Part shown: positions 33,423-42,076 of the stretch, piece by piece
Layout of the letters: every line of letters begins with the position of its first letter
How positions within the stretch are numbered: the first letter of the stretch is position 1
Assembly: GCF_003046185.1 (NCBI RefSeq)
Contig: NZ_PZZL01000004.1
Location: 248,001-312,000 of the forward strand
Direction of reading: 5' to 3'
DNA: 64,000 bases
From: Phreatobacter oligotrophus
Lineage (GTDB): Bacteria; Pseudomonadota; Alphaproteobacteria; Rhizobiales; Phreatobacteraceae
The notes under the pieces: generated by a model
Database searches by the model: none
What the model was told of the DNA's origin: nothing
Seen by the model: only the letters and a program-made list of their open reading frames with translations
Translations under genes and position numbers: made by a program

Positions 33423-34418
33423 ATGACCCTGCGCAGGCGCACCTTCCTCATGACATCCATGGCGGCGCTCGCCGCCCCGTCCCTCATCACCAATGCCGGC
33501 GCCCAGTCCGGCTGGCCGCAGCGCGGCCGGACCCTCAAGATGATCGTGCCCTGGCCGGCGGGCGCCGCCAACGATGCCCTCGGCCGCCTGATCGCCGATC
33601 GCCTGCAGCAGAAATTCGGTGTCGCCGCCGTTACCGAGAACCGCGTCGGCGGTGCGGGCCTTCTCGGCACCCGGGCGGTCGTCCAGGCCGATCCGGATGG
33701 CTACACGCTGCTGGCCAGCGCCTTCAACACCGCGGTCATGCCGCTGGTGCTCAAGGCAGCATCCGACTTCAATCCGGAGACGGATCTCGAGGTGCTCGGC
33801 CGCACGGCGGTCGCCCCGCTGGTCTGCGTGATGAGCGCGTCGCTGCCGCAGAAGACCCTGGCGGAGGTGATCGCCGCCGCCAAGGCCGAACCCTCCAAGT
33901 GGAACTTCGCCATCTCGTCGCTGGGATCGGCCGGCCACCTCGCCACCATCGACTTCCTGCGCCGCGCCGGCGTGAACATCCAGATGGTGCCCTATCGCGG
34001 CACCCAGCCCGCCCTGCAAGACATCATGGGCGGCAACGTCCAGCTGCTCATCGATCCGAGCTTCGCGCTCCTGCCCGCCGCGCTCGACGGCACCCGAGTC
34101 AGGGCGCTGGGCATCGCCACCAAGGAGCGCTCGGTGCTGGCGCCCTCGGTGCCGACCATGGCGGAGGCGGGCATGCCCGGCTTCGAGTTCCAGTCCTGGT
34201 ATGGCATCTGGGCGCCGAAGAACCTGCCGGCCGACATCGCCGACCAGATCAGCGCCTTGATCCAGGAGACCATGTCCGATCCGGAGGTGGTGCAGCGGCT
34301 CCGCGCCACGCTGATCGAGCCGATCTCGGAAAGCCGCGAGGCGACGAAGGCCTTCATCCGCAGCGATATCGCCCGGGCGACGGAGCTGCTGCGTCTGGTG
34401 AACTTCCAGCCGAGCTGA
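33423..34418 (+). CDS. Bug/TctC family solute-binding protein
   Basis: This 331-residue tripartite tricarboxylate transporter receptor (Bug family) has a Tat-like signal (RRRTFLMTSMAALAAP, cleavage near NAGAQ) and the hallmark IVPWPAGAANDALGR, ENRVGGAGLLGTRAV and VPYRGTQPALQDI motifs. It binds carboxylates or related small molecules in the periplasm. No TctA/TctB permease gene is nearby. It follows the sialidase-like gene by 64 bases and may be part of that operon, capturing its substrate. Start at ATG 33423 has AGGGAG 8 bases upstream. Confidence 0.92.
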   Translation: MTLRRRTFLMTSMAALAAPSLITNAGAQSGWPQRGRTLKMIVPWPAGAANDALGRLIADRLQQKFGVAAVTENRVGGAGLLGTRAVVQADPDGYTLLASAFNTAVMPLVLKAASDFNPETDLEVLGRTAVAPLVCVMSASLPQKTLAEVIAAAKAEPSKWNFAISSLGSAGHLATIDFLRRAGVNIQMVPYRGTQPALQDIMGGNVQLLIDPSFALLPAALDGTRVRALGIATKERSVLAPSVPTMAEAGMPGFEFQSWYGIWAPKNLPADIADQISALIQETMSDPEVVQRLRATLIEPISESREATKAFIRSDIARATELLRLVNFQPS

Positions 34419-34473
34419 GGCCGAGGCCTCATTACGCAGGGACGACCCGCGATGTCGTGATCGCGGCTCGTCC
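34417..34473 (+). terminator. Two tandem hairpins between Bug genes
   Basis: A GAGGCC/GGCCTC hairpin (34417-34430) overlaps the stop codon. A longer one follows: 14-base arms at 34440-34453 and 34460-34473, with one mismatch, around GTCGTG. The long stem is strong, but there is no T-run. It probably terminates or stabilises the 3' end of the upstream transcript. Confidence 0.5.
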
Positions 34474-34532
34474 GCATTTGGCATCGGGCTTGCGGCGGGG
34501 GGCCACCTCCCCCGCCCAGAAAGCCCGTACCC

Positions 34533-35522
34533 ATGGATCGACGCCTCTTCACCGCCGGATTGACGAGTTTCGCGGCAGCCGGACTGCCCAGCCTTGCGTC
34601 ACCGCGCATCGCCTCCGCGCAGAGTCTGCAGGCCGGGCGGCCGATCAAGCTGGTGGTCCCCTTCCCCGCCGGCGGCTCCACCGACGTCATCGGCCGCATC
34701 ATGGCCGAGGGGCTGGCGACGCGGCTGGCAACGCCCGTGGTCATCGAGAACAAGCCGGGCGCCGGCGGCACGATCGGCGCCGCCCAGGTCGCGAAGGCCG
34801 CGCCCGATGGCCATGAGCTTCTGATCGCCTCGGTGGCGATTTCGACCAACCACCACATCTTCCGCAACCTGTCCTTTGACCCGGTGAAGGACCTCGCGCC
34901 GGTGAGCTTCGTCGCGACGGTGCCCAACGCGCTCCTGGTCGGCCCGCACATGGCGGCGCGCTCGACTGCCGACCTCATCGCCGCGGCAAAGGCGGCGCCG
35001 GGCAAGATCACCTATGGCTCCGCCGGCATCGGCACCTCGGCCCATCTTGCGGCAGAGCTCTTCTGCCAGGCGACGGGCGTCACCATGACCCACGTGCCCT
35101 ATCGCGGCACCGGGCCGGCGCTGAACGATCTCGTCGGCGGCCGGCTGGACGTGATGTTTGACATCCTCACGGCCGCCATCGCCCAGGTGAAGGCCGGCAC
35201 GGTCCGCGCCCTGGGCGTGACGACGCTCCAGCCCAATCCGCTCCTGCCGGGCGTGCCGCCTGTCGCCGAAACCGTCGCCGGCTTCGAGGTCACGACCTGG
35301 AATGGCGTCTTCGCCCCGGCCGCGACGCCGCCTGCCACCATCGAGCGGATCTCGTCGGCCATCGCAGCCGTCATGGCCGAACCGGAGGTGAAGAACCGCC
35401 TGTCGGAGCTCTCGGTGGAGGCGCGCGGCACGCCGCCGGCCGACCTCGCGGCGCTGCTCGCCGCCGAATCCGAGAAATGGGGCCGGCTGGTGCGCGTCGC
35501 CAATATCCGCTCGGGCGACTAG
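34533..35522 (+). CDS. Bug/TctC family solute-binding protein
   Basis: This 329-residue binding protein has a Tat-like signal (MDRRLFTAGLTSFAAAGLP, cleavage near ASAQ) and the Bug motifs VVPFPAGGSTDVIGR, ENKPGAGGTIGAAQ and HVPYRGTGPAL. It is a close relative in type, but not a duplicate, of the preceding gene; sequences differ in most positions outside motifs. A strong hairpin separates the two. No cognate permease is present in the window. Confidence 0.92.
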   Translation: MDRRLFTAGLTSFAAAGLPSLASPRIASAQSLQAGRPIKLVVPFPAGGSTDVIGRIMAEGLATRLATPVVIENKPGAGGTIGAAQVAKAAPDGHELLIASVAISTNHHIFRNLSFDPVKDLAPVSFVATVPNALLVGPHMAARSTADLIAAAKAAPGKITYGSAGIGTSAHLAAELFCQATGVTMTHVPYRGTGPALNDLVGGRLDVMFDILTAAIAQVKAGTVRALGVTTLQPNPLLPGVPPVAETVAGFEVTTWNGVFAPAATPPATIERISSAIAAVMAEPEVKNRLSELSVEARGTPPADLAALLAAESEKWGRLVRVANIRSGD

Positions 35523-35558
35523 CGGGAGCTCATCCACCTTCCCGAACGTGAAAGGCCG

Positions 35559-35587
35559 TTGCCTCCACCGCATTGGCCTTGCTAAGT
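35559..35587 (+). promoter_or_regulatory. Promoter candidate for the Liv operon
   Basis: TTGCCT (35559-35564), a 17-base spacer and CTAAGT (35582-35587) lie 54 bases before the binding protein start. The match to sigma-70 elements is moderate. Confidence 0.3.
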
Positions 35588-35640
35588 CACGGCCAACGAT
35601 CAACGCCCCGCATGAAGGGCGATCGAGGGAGGATGAGCCG

Positions 35641-36792
35641 ATGATGACGATGTCGCGCGCCCGTGTTCTGGCGCTTGGGGCCGCCCTGGCCCTCACCGCG
35701 GCCCTGCCGGGATCGGCGCAGGAACGCGTCAAGCTGATCAACGTGGTCGAGCTGTCGGGCGCGGGCGCCACCGCCGGCACCCAGTGGCGCAACGGCATCG
35801 ACCTTGCGGTCGCCGACATCAATGCGCGCGGCGGCATCCTCGGCCGGCAGATCGACATCGTCCATTACGATACCCAGACCAACCCCGGGAACACCCGCGC
35901 CGCCGTGCAGCGCGCCATCGACGAGGGCACCTACGCGGTCCTCGGCCCGGTCTTCTCCGGTCCGATCGGCGCCTCGATGCAGATCGCCCAGCGCGCCGAG
36001 ATCGCGCAGATCGTCGGCGGCGAGGCCGCCGGCCTCACCCGCCAGGGCAACCCCTTCCTGTTCCGCACTTCGCTCAGCCAGGCCGCGGCCATGCCGAAGC
36101 TCGCGACCTATCTGAAGGACACGGTGAAGGCGAACCGGATCGCCATCGTCTGGGTCAACAACGACTTCGGCAAGGGCGGCCGCGACGCCATGCTGCCCGA
36201 GCTGCAGCGCCGCGGCATCCAGGTGGCGCTCGACGTCTCCACCGAGCAGGGCCAGGCCGATTTCACCGCTGACGCCATCCGCATCCGCAACGCCAATGTC
36301 GACGCCGTCTTCGTCTATCTGAACGAGGACGAGAGCGCCCGCTTCCTGCTCGCCGCCCGCCAGCAGAACGTCAACAAGCCGATGATCGGCGAGACCACCC
36401 TGCTCGGCGCCCGCGTCATCCAGCTCGCCGGCGAGGCGGCCAACGGCGCCCGCGGCCATGTCGGCCTGTCCATCGACGCGCCGGTGCCGGCCTTCCAGGA
36501 TTTCGGCCGCCGCTACCAGGCGCGCTTCAACATCGCCTCCGACCATAACGGCCTGAAGGGCTACATGGCCGTCCACATGATCAAGTGGGCGACCGAGCGC
36601 ATGGGCCGCTTCGACCGCAAGGGCGTCGCCGACACCCTGCGGGGGGCCACCATCACCCCGCAGATGGAGCCGGGCATCCTCATCACCACCAAGATCGAGG
36701 CGAACGGCGACCTGGACCGCGAGAGCTTCCTCGCCGAGGTCGAGAATGGCCAGCAGGTCATCAAGGCCACCCTGCCGATGATCAACCCCTGA
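35641..36792 (+). CDS. Branched-chain amino acid-type ABC substrate-binding protein
   Basis: This 383-residue periplasmic protein has a signal peptide (about residues 1-25, ending GSAQ) and a type I receptor-like fold (peripla_BP_6), with NVVELSGAGATAGTQWRNGIDLA... and GGILGRQIDIVHYDTQ as hallmarks. It is the first gene of a complete five-gene Liv-type importer. The double ATG at 35641 and 35644 follows a GGGAGG Shine-Dalgarno sequence. Ligands of this family range from leucine to aromatic acids and amides; the substrate is unknown. Confidence 0.93.
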   Translation: MMTMSRARVLALGAALALTAALPGSAQERVKLINVVELSGAGATAGTQWRNGIDLAVADINARGGILGRQIDIVHYDTQTNPGNTRAAVQRAIDEGTYAVLGPVFSGPIGASMQIAQRAEIAQIVGGEAAGLTRQGNPFLFRTSLSQAAAMPKLATYLKDTVKANRIAIVWVNNDFGKGGRDAMLPELQRRGIQVALDVSTEQGQADFTADAIRIRNANVDAVFVYLNEDESARFLLAARQQNVNKPMIGETTLLGARVIQLAGEAANGARGHVGLSIDAPVPAFQDFGRRYQARFNIASDHNGLKGYMAVHMIKWATERMGRFDRKGVADTLRGATITPQMEPGILITTKIEANGDLDRESFLAEVENGQQVIKATLPMINP

Positions 36793-36841
36793 GGCGCGCC
36801 GCACCGGCGCCCCTCTCGCAGAATCCAGGACGGACGCCGGC

Positions 36842-37720
36842 ATGGCCGAACTCGTCGCATACATCGTGGCAGGGCTTGCCACCGGCGCCATCTATGCGCT
36901 GGCGGCGATCGGCTTCACGCTGGTCTGGCAGACCTCGCAGACCATCAACTTCGCCCAGGGCGAATATGTGATGCTGCCGGCCATCCTGATCCTCGCCGGC
37001 GTCGCGTTCCTCGGCCTGCCCATCTGGGCGGCCGCGGTCCTCGGCGCGGCTCTGTTCGTCGTGGTCTTCGGCCTCGGCTTCAAGCTGGCCGTGGTCGATC
37101 CGATGATCCGCCACGGCGTCCTGCCGCTCGCCATCGCGACCATGGCGCTCGCCATCATCATGAAGGAGAGCGCCAAGGACTTCTTCTCCTCCGAGGCCCA
37201 GACCTTCCCCTCGCCCTTCCCCGCGGGCGCGGTCGACGTGCTCGGCGTGTCGCTCTCGCTCCAGCACATCGCCATCATCGCCGTGGCCTTCGTCGCCATC
37301 GGCGCCCTTCAATGGTTCGTCACCGCGACGCGCACCGGCCGGCAGATGCAGGCGACCGCGCAGAACCCGGGCGTTGCGCTGATCCTTGGCATTCCGGTCG
37401 CGCGCATGGTCATGCTGACCTTCGCCATCAATGCTGGCCTTGCCGTCCTCGCCTCGGTGCTGATCTCGCCGATCTACCTCGCCAAGTTCTCGAACGGCGA
37501 CGTCATCGGCCTCTTCGCCTTCATCGCCGCCATTGTCGGCGGCTTCAACCAGGTGCGCGGGGCGCTTGCCGGCGGGCTCATCGTGGGCGTCGTCGACAGC
37601 CTCGCGGCCGCCTACATCTCCTCCTCCTACCGGCTCGCCGTGCCGCTGGTGCTGCTGGTGGTGATCATCCTCGTGAAGCCGGAAGGCCTGTTCGGCCGCC
37701 GCGAGGAGCGCCGGGTATGA
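36842..37720 (+). CDS. livH: ABC permease, LivH type
   Basis: This 292-residue inner-membrane permease has about eight predicted helices, starting LVAYIVAGLATGAIYALAAIG with the LivH-typical NFAQGEYVML segment. The cytoplasmic coupling loop TGRQMQATAQNPGVALILGI is intact. It forms the translocation pore with the LivM-type subunit, whose ATG overlaps its stop codon. Confidence 0.93.
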   Translation: MAELVAYIVAGLATGAIYALAAIGFTLVWQTSQTINFAQGEYVMLPAILILAGVAFLGLPIWAAAVLGAALFVVVFGLGFKLAVVDPMIRHGVLPLAIATMALAIIMKESAKDFFSSEAQTFPSPFPAGAVDVLGVSLSLQHIAIIAVAFVAIGALQWFVTATRTGRQMQATAQNPGVALILGIPVARMVMLTFAINAGLAVLASVLISPIYLAKFSNGDVIGLFAFIAAIVGGFNQVRGALAGGLIVGVVDSLAAAYISSSYRLAVPLVLLVVIILVKPEGLFGRREERRV

Positions 37721-38748
37721 GCGAGACGGCAGCCCCCCCCGTGCCGGCCAAGGCGTCGGGCCTTGGCGGTGGCCTCCTCGGCCGTCTCGACGGCGTGCTC
37801 CTGACGCTGCTCGCCGGCGCGGCGGTCCTCTGGTTCCTCCCCGTCGGCATGGGCCGCTACGGCACCTATGTCCTGACGCTGTGGCTGGTCACCGCCATCG
37901 CCGTGATGGGCCTGAACCTCACCCTCGGCATTGCCGGGCTGAAATCGCTGGCGCAGGGCGCCTTCATGGGGATCGGCGCCTATATCACCGCCATTCTCGG
38001 CACGAAGCTCGGCATCGACTGGTACACCTGCTTCGCCCTCTCGGGCCTCGCCTGCTTCGCCCTCGGCCTGCTCCTCGGCTTTCCGGCACTCAGGGTGAAG
38101 GCCCATTACCTCGCCTTCGTCACCCTCGCCTTCTCGACGCTGGTCTGGCTGGTGCTGCGCAACGAGCAATGGCTGACCGGCGGCACCTTCGGCATCTCGA
38201 ACATCGCCCGGCCGACCCTCTTCGGCCTGCGCACCGATGGGGCGCTGGCCTTCCACCGCTTCGTCGTGGTGGTGACGCTGATCCTCGCCCTCGCCCTCTG
38301 GTGGCTCGTCCGCAGCCCCTGGGGCCGCGCGTTCCTTGCGCTTCGCGAGAACCCGATCCGCGCGGCCTCCCTCGGCATCGACATCCGCGCCTACACCCTG
38401 CTCGCCTTCGCCATCGGCTCGGCCTATGGCGGCTTCGCCGGCGCGCTCTATGCCCCGCTGGTCGAGTTCATCGACCCGACGCCCTTCGCCCTCTCCGCCT
38501 CCTTCATGCTGCTGCTGATGGTGGTGGCCGGCGGCTCGGGCTACCAGCTCGGTCCCTTCCTCGGCGCGCTGCTTGCCGTGGCGCTGCCCGAATGGCTGCG
38601 CTTCACCGGCGGGCTCTATCTCATCGTCTTCGGCATCGTCGTGCTGCTGCTGCTCATCGTCTGCCCGACCGGCATCCTCGGACTCCTCGACCGCGGCTGG
38701 GCGAGCCTGAAGGCGCGGTTTGTCACCGCCGACGGGAGCCGCCCGTGA
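37717..38748 (+). CDS. livM: ABC permease, LivM type
   Basis: This 343-residue permease has the LivM core block MGLNLTLGIAGLKSLAQGAF with GIGAYITAIL and the coupling loop GRAFLALRENPIRAASLGID. About nine hydrophobic segments are visible. It overlaps livH by 4 bases (ATGA) and its stop overlaps the LivG GTG start. The frame extends upstream without livM-like sequence, so ATG 37717 is used. Confidence 0.93.
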   Translation: MSETAAPPVPAKASGLGGGLLGRLDGVLLTLLAGAAVLWFLPVGMGRYGTYVLTLWLVTAIAVMGLNLTLGIAGLKSLAQGAFMGIGAYITAILGTKLGIDWYTCFALSGLACFALGLLLGFPALRVKAHYLAFVTLAFSTLVWLVLRNEQWLTGGTFGISNIARPTLFGLRTDGALAFHRFVVVVTLILALALWWLVRSPWGRAFLALRENPIRAASLGIDIRAYTLLAFAIGSAYGGFAGALYAPLVEFIDPTPFALSASFMLLLMVVAGGSGYQLGPFLGALLAVALPEWLRFTGGLYLIVFGIVVLLLLIVCPTGILGLLDRGWASLKARFVTADGSRP

Positions 38749-39491
38749 CCCGCCCCGTCCTCGAGGTCTCCGGCCTCGCCAAGCATTTCGGCGGCGTCGT
38801 CGCCGTCGACGGCGTCTCCTTCACGGTGAACGAGGGCGAGATCCTCGGCATCATCGGGCCGAACGGCTGCGGCAAGTCCACGCTGTTCAACTGCATCCTC
38901 GGCCAGCTCACCCCCAGCGCCGGCACGGTGCGCCTCGACGGGACGGACGTGACAGGCGCCACGCCCGAGGCGATGAACCGGCGGGGCGTGTCGCGCACCT
39001 TCCAGCTGCTCCAGGTCTTCCCTGAACTCAGCGTGCGCGAGAACCTGATCCTCGCCGGACAGGAACATCGCGGCTCGATGGTCTCGCGGCTCTTCGGTCC
39101 GGGCGATGCCGGCCTCACCAATGAGGCTGACCGCATGGCGGAGGTCTTCCGCCTGGGACACCTGACCAGGGCCAAGGCCGGCGGCCTCTCCTATGGCCAG
39201 CAGAAGCTGCTGGACGCCGCCATGGCCTTCATGGCCGGGCCGCGCCTCGTCCTGCTGGACGAGCCGGCGGGCGGGGTGAACCTTACCATGCTCGCCGATC
39301 TCAAGGAGCGGCTGCGGGTCATGAATGCCGAGCACGGCGCGACCTTCGTCGTGATCGAGCACAACATGGACTTCGTCATGAGCCTGTGCACGCGGGTCAT
39401 CGTGATGGTCGAGGGCAAGGTGCTGATGAGCGGCACGCCGGCCGAAGTGCGCGCCGACCCGGCCGTGCTCGACGCCTATCTCGGCCATTGA
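38745..39491 (+). CDS. livG: ABC ATP-binding protein, LivG type
   Basis: This 248-residue ATPase has Walker A GPNGCGKST, signature LSYGQQKL, Walker B LVLLDEPAGGVN and the LivG-specific TFQLLQVFPELSVREN segment. It starts at GTG 38745, overlapping the livM stop (GTGA), as no ATG precedes the Walker A region. It energises the Liv-type importer together with LivF. Confidence 0.94.
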   Translation: MTRPVLEVSGLAKHFGGVVAVDGVSFTVNEGEILGIIGPNGCGKSTLFNCILGQLTPSAGTVRLDGTDVTGATPEAMNRRGVSRTFQLLQVFPELSVRENLILAGQEHRGSMVSRLFGPGDAGLTNEADRMAEVFRLGHLTRAKAGGLSYGQQKLLDAAMAFMAGPRLVLLDEPAGGVNLTMLADLKERLRVMNAEHGATFVVIEHNMDFVMSLCTRVIVMVEGKVLMSGTPAEVRADPAVLDAYLGH

Positions 39492-39501
39492 GGACGCGGC
39501 G

Positions 39502-40242
39502 ATGAGCGACACGATCCTCGACCTTGACGGCGTTGTTGGCGGCTATGGCCGCATCACCATCCTCAACGGCTGCTCGTTCCAGGTCCGCCGCGGCACGCTG
39601 ACGACCATCATCGGCCCGAACGGCGCCGGCAAGTCGACCGTGTTCAAGGCGATCTTCGGCCTGATCCGCCCGACCGCCGGCCGCATCCGCTTCGCCGGCA
39701 CCGACATTACCGGCTGGACGCCGCGCCGCCTGATCGAGGCCGGCATCGTCTACGTGCCGCAGGGCCGCAACATTTTCCCCGAGCTCTCGGTGCGCCACAA
39801 TCTCGAGCTCGGCGCGGTGGCCGCAGGCCCCGCCATCACCGACGTTCCCGCGCGCATCGAGCGCGCCCTCGACCGCTTTCCGATCCTGCGCCAGAAGGCC
39901 GACCAGCAGGCCTCGACCCTCTCCGGCGGCCAGCAGAAGCAGCTGGAGATCATGCGCGGGCTGCTTCTGGACCCCAAGCTGATCCTGATCGACGAGCCGT
40001 CCATCGGCCTCTCGCCGCTCATGGTGCAGGAGACCTTCGCCATCCTCACCGACCTGCGCGACAAGGGCGTCACCATCCTCATGGTCGAGCAGAACGCCCG
40101 CTCGGCGCTGCATATCTCGGACGAGGCGCTGGTGCTGGAACTCGGCCGCACGCGGATGCAGGGTCCGGCGGCCGAGATCCTCGCCGATCCCCGCGTCGGC
40201 CAGCTCTTCCTCGGTGGCGGCCTCGCGTACGACGCCGCCTGA
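39502..40242 (+). CDS. livF: ABC ATP-binding protein, LivF type
   Basis: This 246-residue ATPase has Walker A GPNGAGKST, signature LSGGQQKQ, Walker B LILIDEPSIGLSP and the LivF-like YVPQGRNIFPELSVRHN block. It is the last gene of the importer operon, 10 bases after livG. It is convergent with a Bug protein gene 33 bases away; no obvious terminator hairpin lies between them. Confidence 0.94.
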   Translation: MSDTILDLDGVVGGYGRITILNGCSFQVRRGTLTTIIGPNGAGKSTVFKAIFGLIRPTAGRIRFAGTDITGWTPRRLIEAGIVYVPQGRNIFPELSVRHNLELGAVAAGPAITDVPARIERALDRFPILRQKADQQASTLSGGQQKQLEIMRGLLLDPKLILIDEPSIGLSPLMVQETFAILTDLRDKGVTILMVEQNARSALHISDEALVLELGRTRMQGPAAEILADPRVGQLFLGGGLAYDAA

Positions 40243-40275
40243 CCCCCGGCCGCCGCGACGGGCGAGCGCAACGGC

Positions 40276-41253
40276 TCAGAAGCTGAGCCGCGCCTGGCGG
40301 ATCACCTCGGCCCAGGTTTCCGCCTCGCGCGCCATGAAGGCCTTGGCATCGAGGGTTGGCGAGGCCGCGACCGCCCCGATCGTCGTCAGCCGGTCGACCA
40401 GCGCCGTATCCGCCAGCACCTCGCCGAGTGCCTGCTGCAGCCGGGTCACGACCTCCGGCGGCGTGCGGGCGGGCGTCATGAGCACGATCCAGGCCGACAC
40501 GTCGAAGGGCGCGACGCCCTGTTCCTGCACCGTGGGCACGTCCTTGAGCAGCGGCGCCCGCTCGGCCGTGGTCATACCGAGGGCCCGCAGCTGGCCACTC
40601 TCGATCTGGCCCGCCACCGCCGCGAGGGTCGCGAAGGTGAGGTCGAGCGAGCCGTTGAGCAGGTCGGTGATCGCCGGGCCCTCGCCGCGATAGGGCACGT
40701 GCTGCATCTTCGCCCCGGTCTTCAGGGCCAAGAGCTCGCCCGCGAGATGGGCCACCGTGCCGACGCCGCCGGAGGCATAGTTCAGGACGCCGCGGGAATG
40801 GCTGGCCGGCAGGAGATCGGCCATGCCCCGCAGCGGCGATTGCGGCCGGACGACCGCCACGAAGGGGAGCTTGGCCATGAGCCCCACCGGTACGAGGTCG
40901 CGCTGCCAGTCATAGGGCAAGGAGGGCCGCACGGCGGCGTTGATGACGAGCGTGGTCGGCGCCGCAAGCAGGGTATGCCCGTCGGGCGTCGCCGAGGTCA
41001 CGGCCTGCGTGCCGAGCACCGTCCCGCCTCCACCGCGGTTTTCCACCACCATGCGGTCCTTCAGGGCCCGCCCCAGCGCGTCGGCGAAGAGCCGCGAGAC
41101 GGTGTCCACCCCGCCGCCCGCGGCGAAGGTCACGACCAGGGTCACCGGACGGCTGGGATAGGCGGCCTGGCCGAAAGCCGGCGCGAGACCCGCTGCTGCG
41201 AGCGCGGCCGGGCCCGCGAGGGCGGCACGGCGGGTGAACGGAGCAGAGGTCAT
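40276..41253 (-). CDS. Bug/TctC family solute-binding protein
   Basis: This 325-residue periplasmic binding protein has a twin-arginine-like signal (PFTRRAALAGPAALAAAGL, cleavage near AFGQ) and Bug motifs VTFAAGGGVDTVSR, ENRGGGGTVLGTQAV and HVPYRGEGPAITD. Start at 41253 is preferred over longer in-frame options lacking a signal sequence. No TctA/TctB genes are nearby. It lies downstream of a DHFR-like gene on the same strand, separated by 112 bases. Confidence 0.91.
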   Translation of the reverse strand: MTSAPFTRRAALAGPAALAAAGLAPAFGQAAYPSRPVTLVVTFAAGGGVDTVSRLFADALGRALKDRMVVENRGGGGTVLGTQAVTSATPDGHTLLAAPTTLVINAAVRPSLPYDWQRDLVPVGLMAKLPFVAVVRPQSPLRGMADLLPASHSRGVLNYASGGVGTVAHLAGELLALKTGAKMQHVPYRGEGPAITDLLNGSLDLTFATLAAVAGQIESGQLRALGMTTAERAPLLKDVPTVQEQGVAPFDVSAWIVLMTPARTPPEVVTRLQQALGEVLADTALVDRLTTIGAVAASPTLDAKAFMAREAETWAEVIRQARLSF

Positions 41254-41365
41254 GGGCGACACCTTCACGGGCGCTGGGGAGCGGATCGATCGTCGCCGAG
41301 CCATATCCCCCCGGGGCCGCCGCGCAAAGAGGCCCGAACGGGGCCGGGCCTTATAGGATGGCCAC

Positions 41366-41923
41366 TCAGCCGGCGCGTCGGTAGTGCATGGCGACGACGC
41401 CATTGCGGAACGGCCGCGAGGCGATCAGCTCCAACCGGCGGGTGCCGGGTAGCCCGCGCTCGTAGAGCCGCGGTCCGTGGCCGGCGATCCGGGGATGGAC
41501 GAGGACCTGGTAGGCGTCGATGAGGTCCAGACGGTCGAGGGCGGCGGCCAGCTGGCCGCTGCCCAGCAGCACGCCCGCGGGCGTCGCATGCTTCAGCCGC
41601 TGCACACCGGACTGGAGGTCGGCGCCGACAGCGTGACTGTTGGTCCAGGGGAACGCCGTCCGCGTCCTCGACACGACGTATTTGGGCTTTGCCTCCAGCT
41701 TGACGGCCCAGTCGCGCATCGCCGGCACGGCGTCGACCTCGCCCCGGGCCACGGCAGGCCAATGGCTCTCCATCATCTCGTAGGTGACGCGGCCCCAGAG
41801 CATGGCGCCGGCCTCGTCCATGAGGCGCGTGAAAAAGGCGTGTGTCTCGTCATCCACGATGCCTTCGGTGTGGTCGACACATCCGTCGAGCGTGACATTG
41901 ATGGCGAAGGTCAGGAGGCCCAT
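41366..41923 (-). CDS. Dihydrofolate reductase family protein (RibD C-terminal-like)
   Basis: This 185-residue protein has the RibD/DHFR-like fold, seen in LTFAINVTLDGCVDH, LWGRVTYEMME and YQVLVHPRIAGHGPRLYE, plus a GSGQLAAALDRLDLID block. Members bind NADPH; many are unnamed reductases rather than true DHFR. The frame stays open upstream but only the ATG at 41923 matches the family N-terminus. It is divergent from the maleylacetate-reductase-type gene. Substrate unknown. Confidence 0.87.
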   Translation of the reverse strand: MGLLTFAINVTLDGCVDHTEGIVDDETHAFFTRLMDEAGAMLWGRVTYEMMESHWPAVARGEVDAVPAMRDWAVKLEAKPKYVVSRTRTAFPWTNSHAVGADLQSGVQRLKHATPAGVLLGSGQLAAALDRLDLIDAYQVLVHPRIAGHGPRLYERGLPGTRRLELIASRPFRNGVVAMHYRRAG

Positions 41924-42076
41924 GGTCGAAAGCCTAGGCCACTCGCGGGCAAGGGCGGAGGTATTCGCCCCCCTGCCCCGGACCGGCCAGAGCGGCTGGT
42001 GCGAGACCCACAGGCTGGGTAATCCTGTGGTCGGCCCCGGCGTCCGATCCTGTGCCCGCCTGCCATGGAGCAGCCC

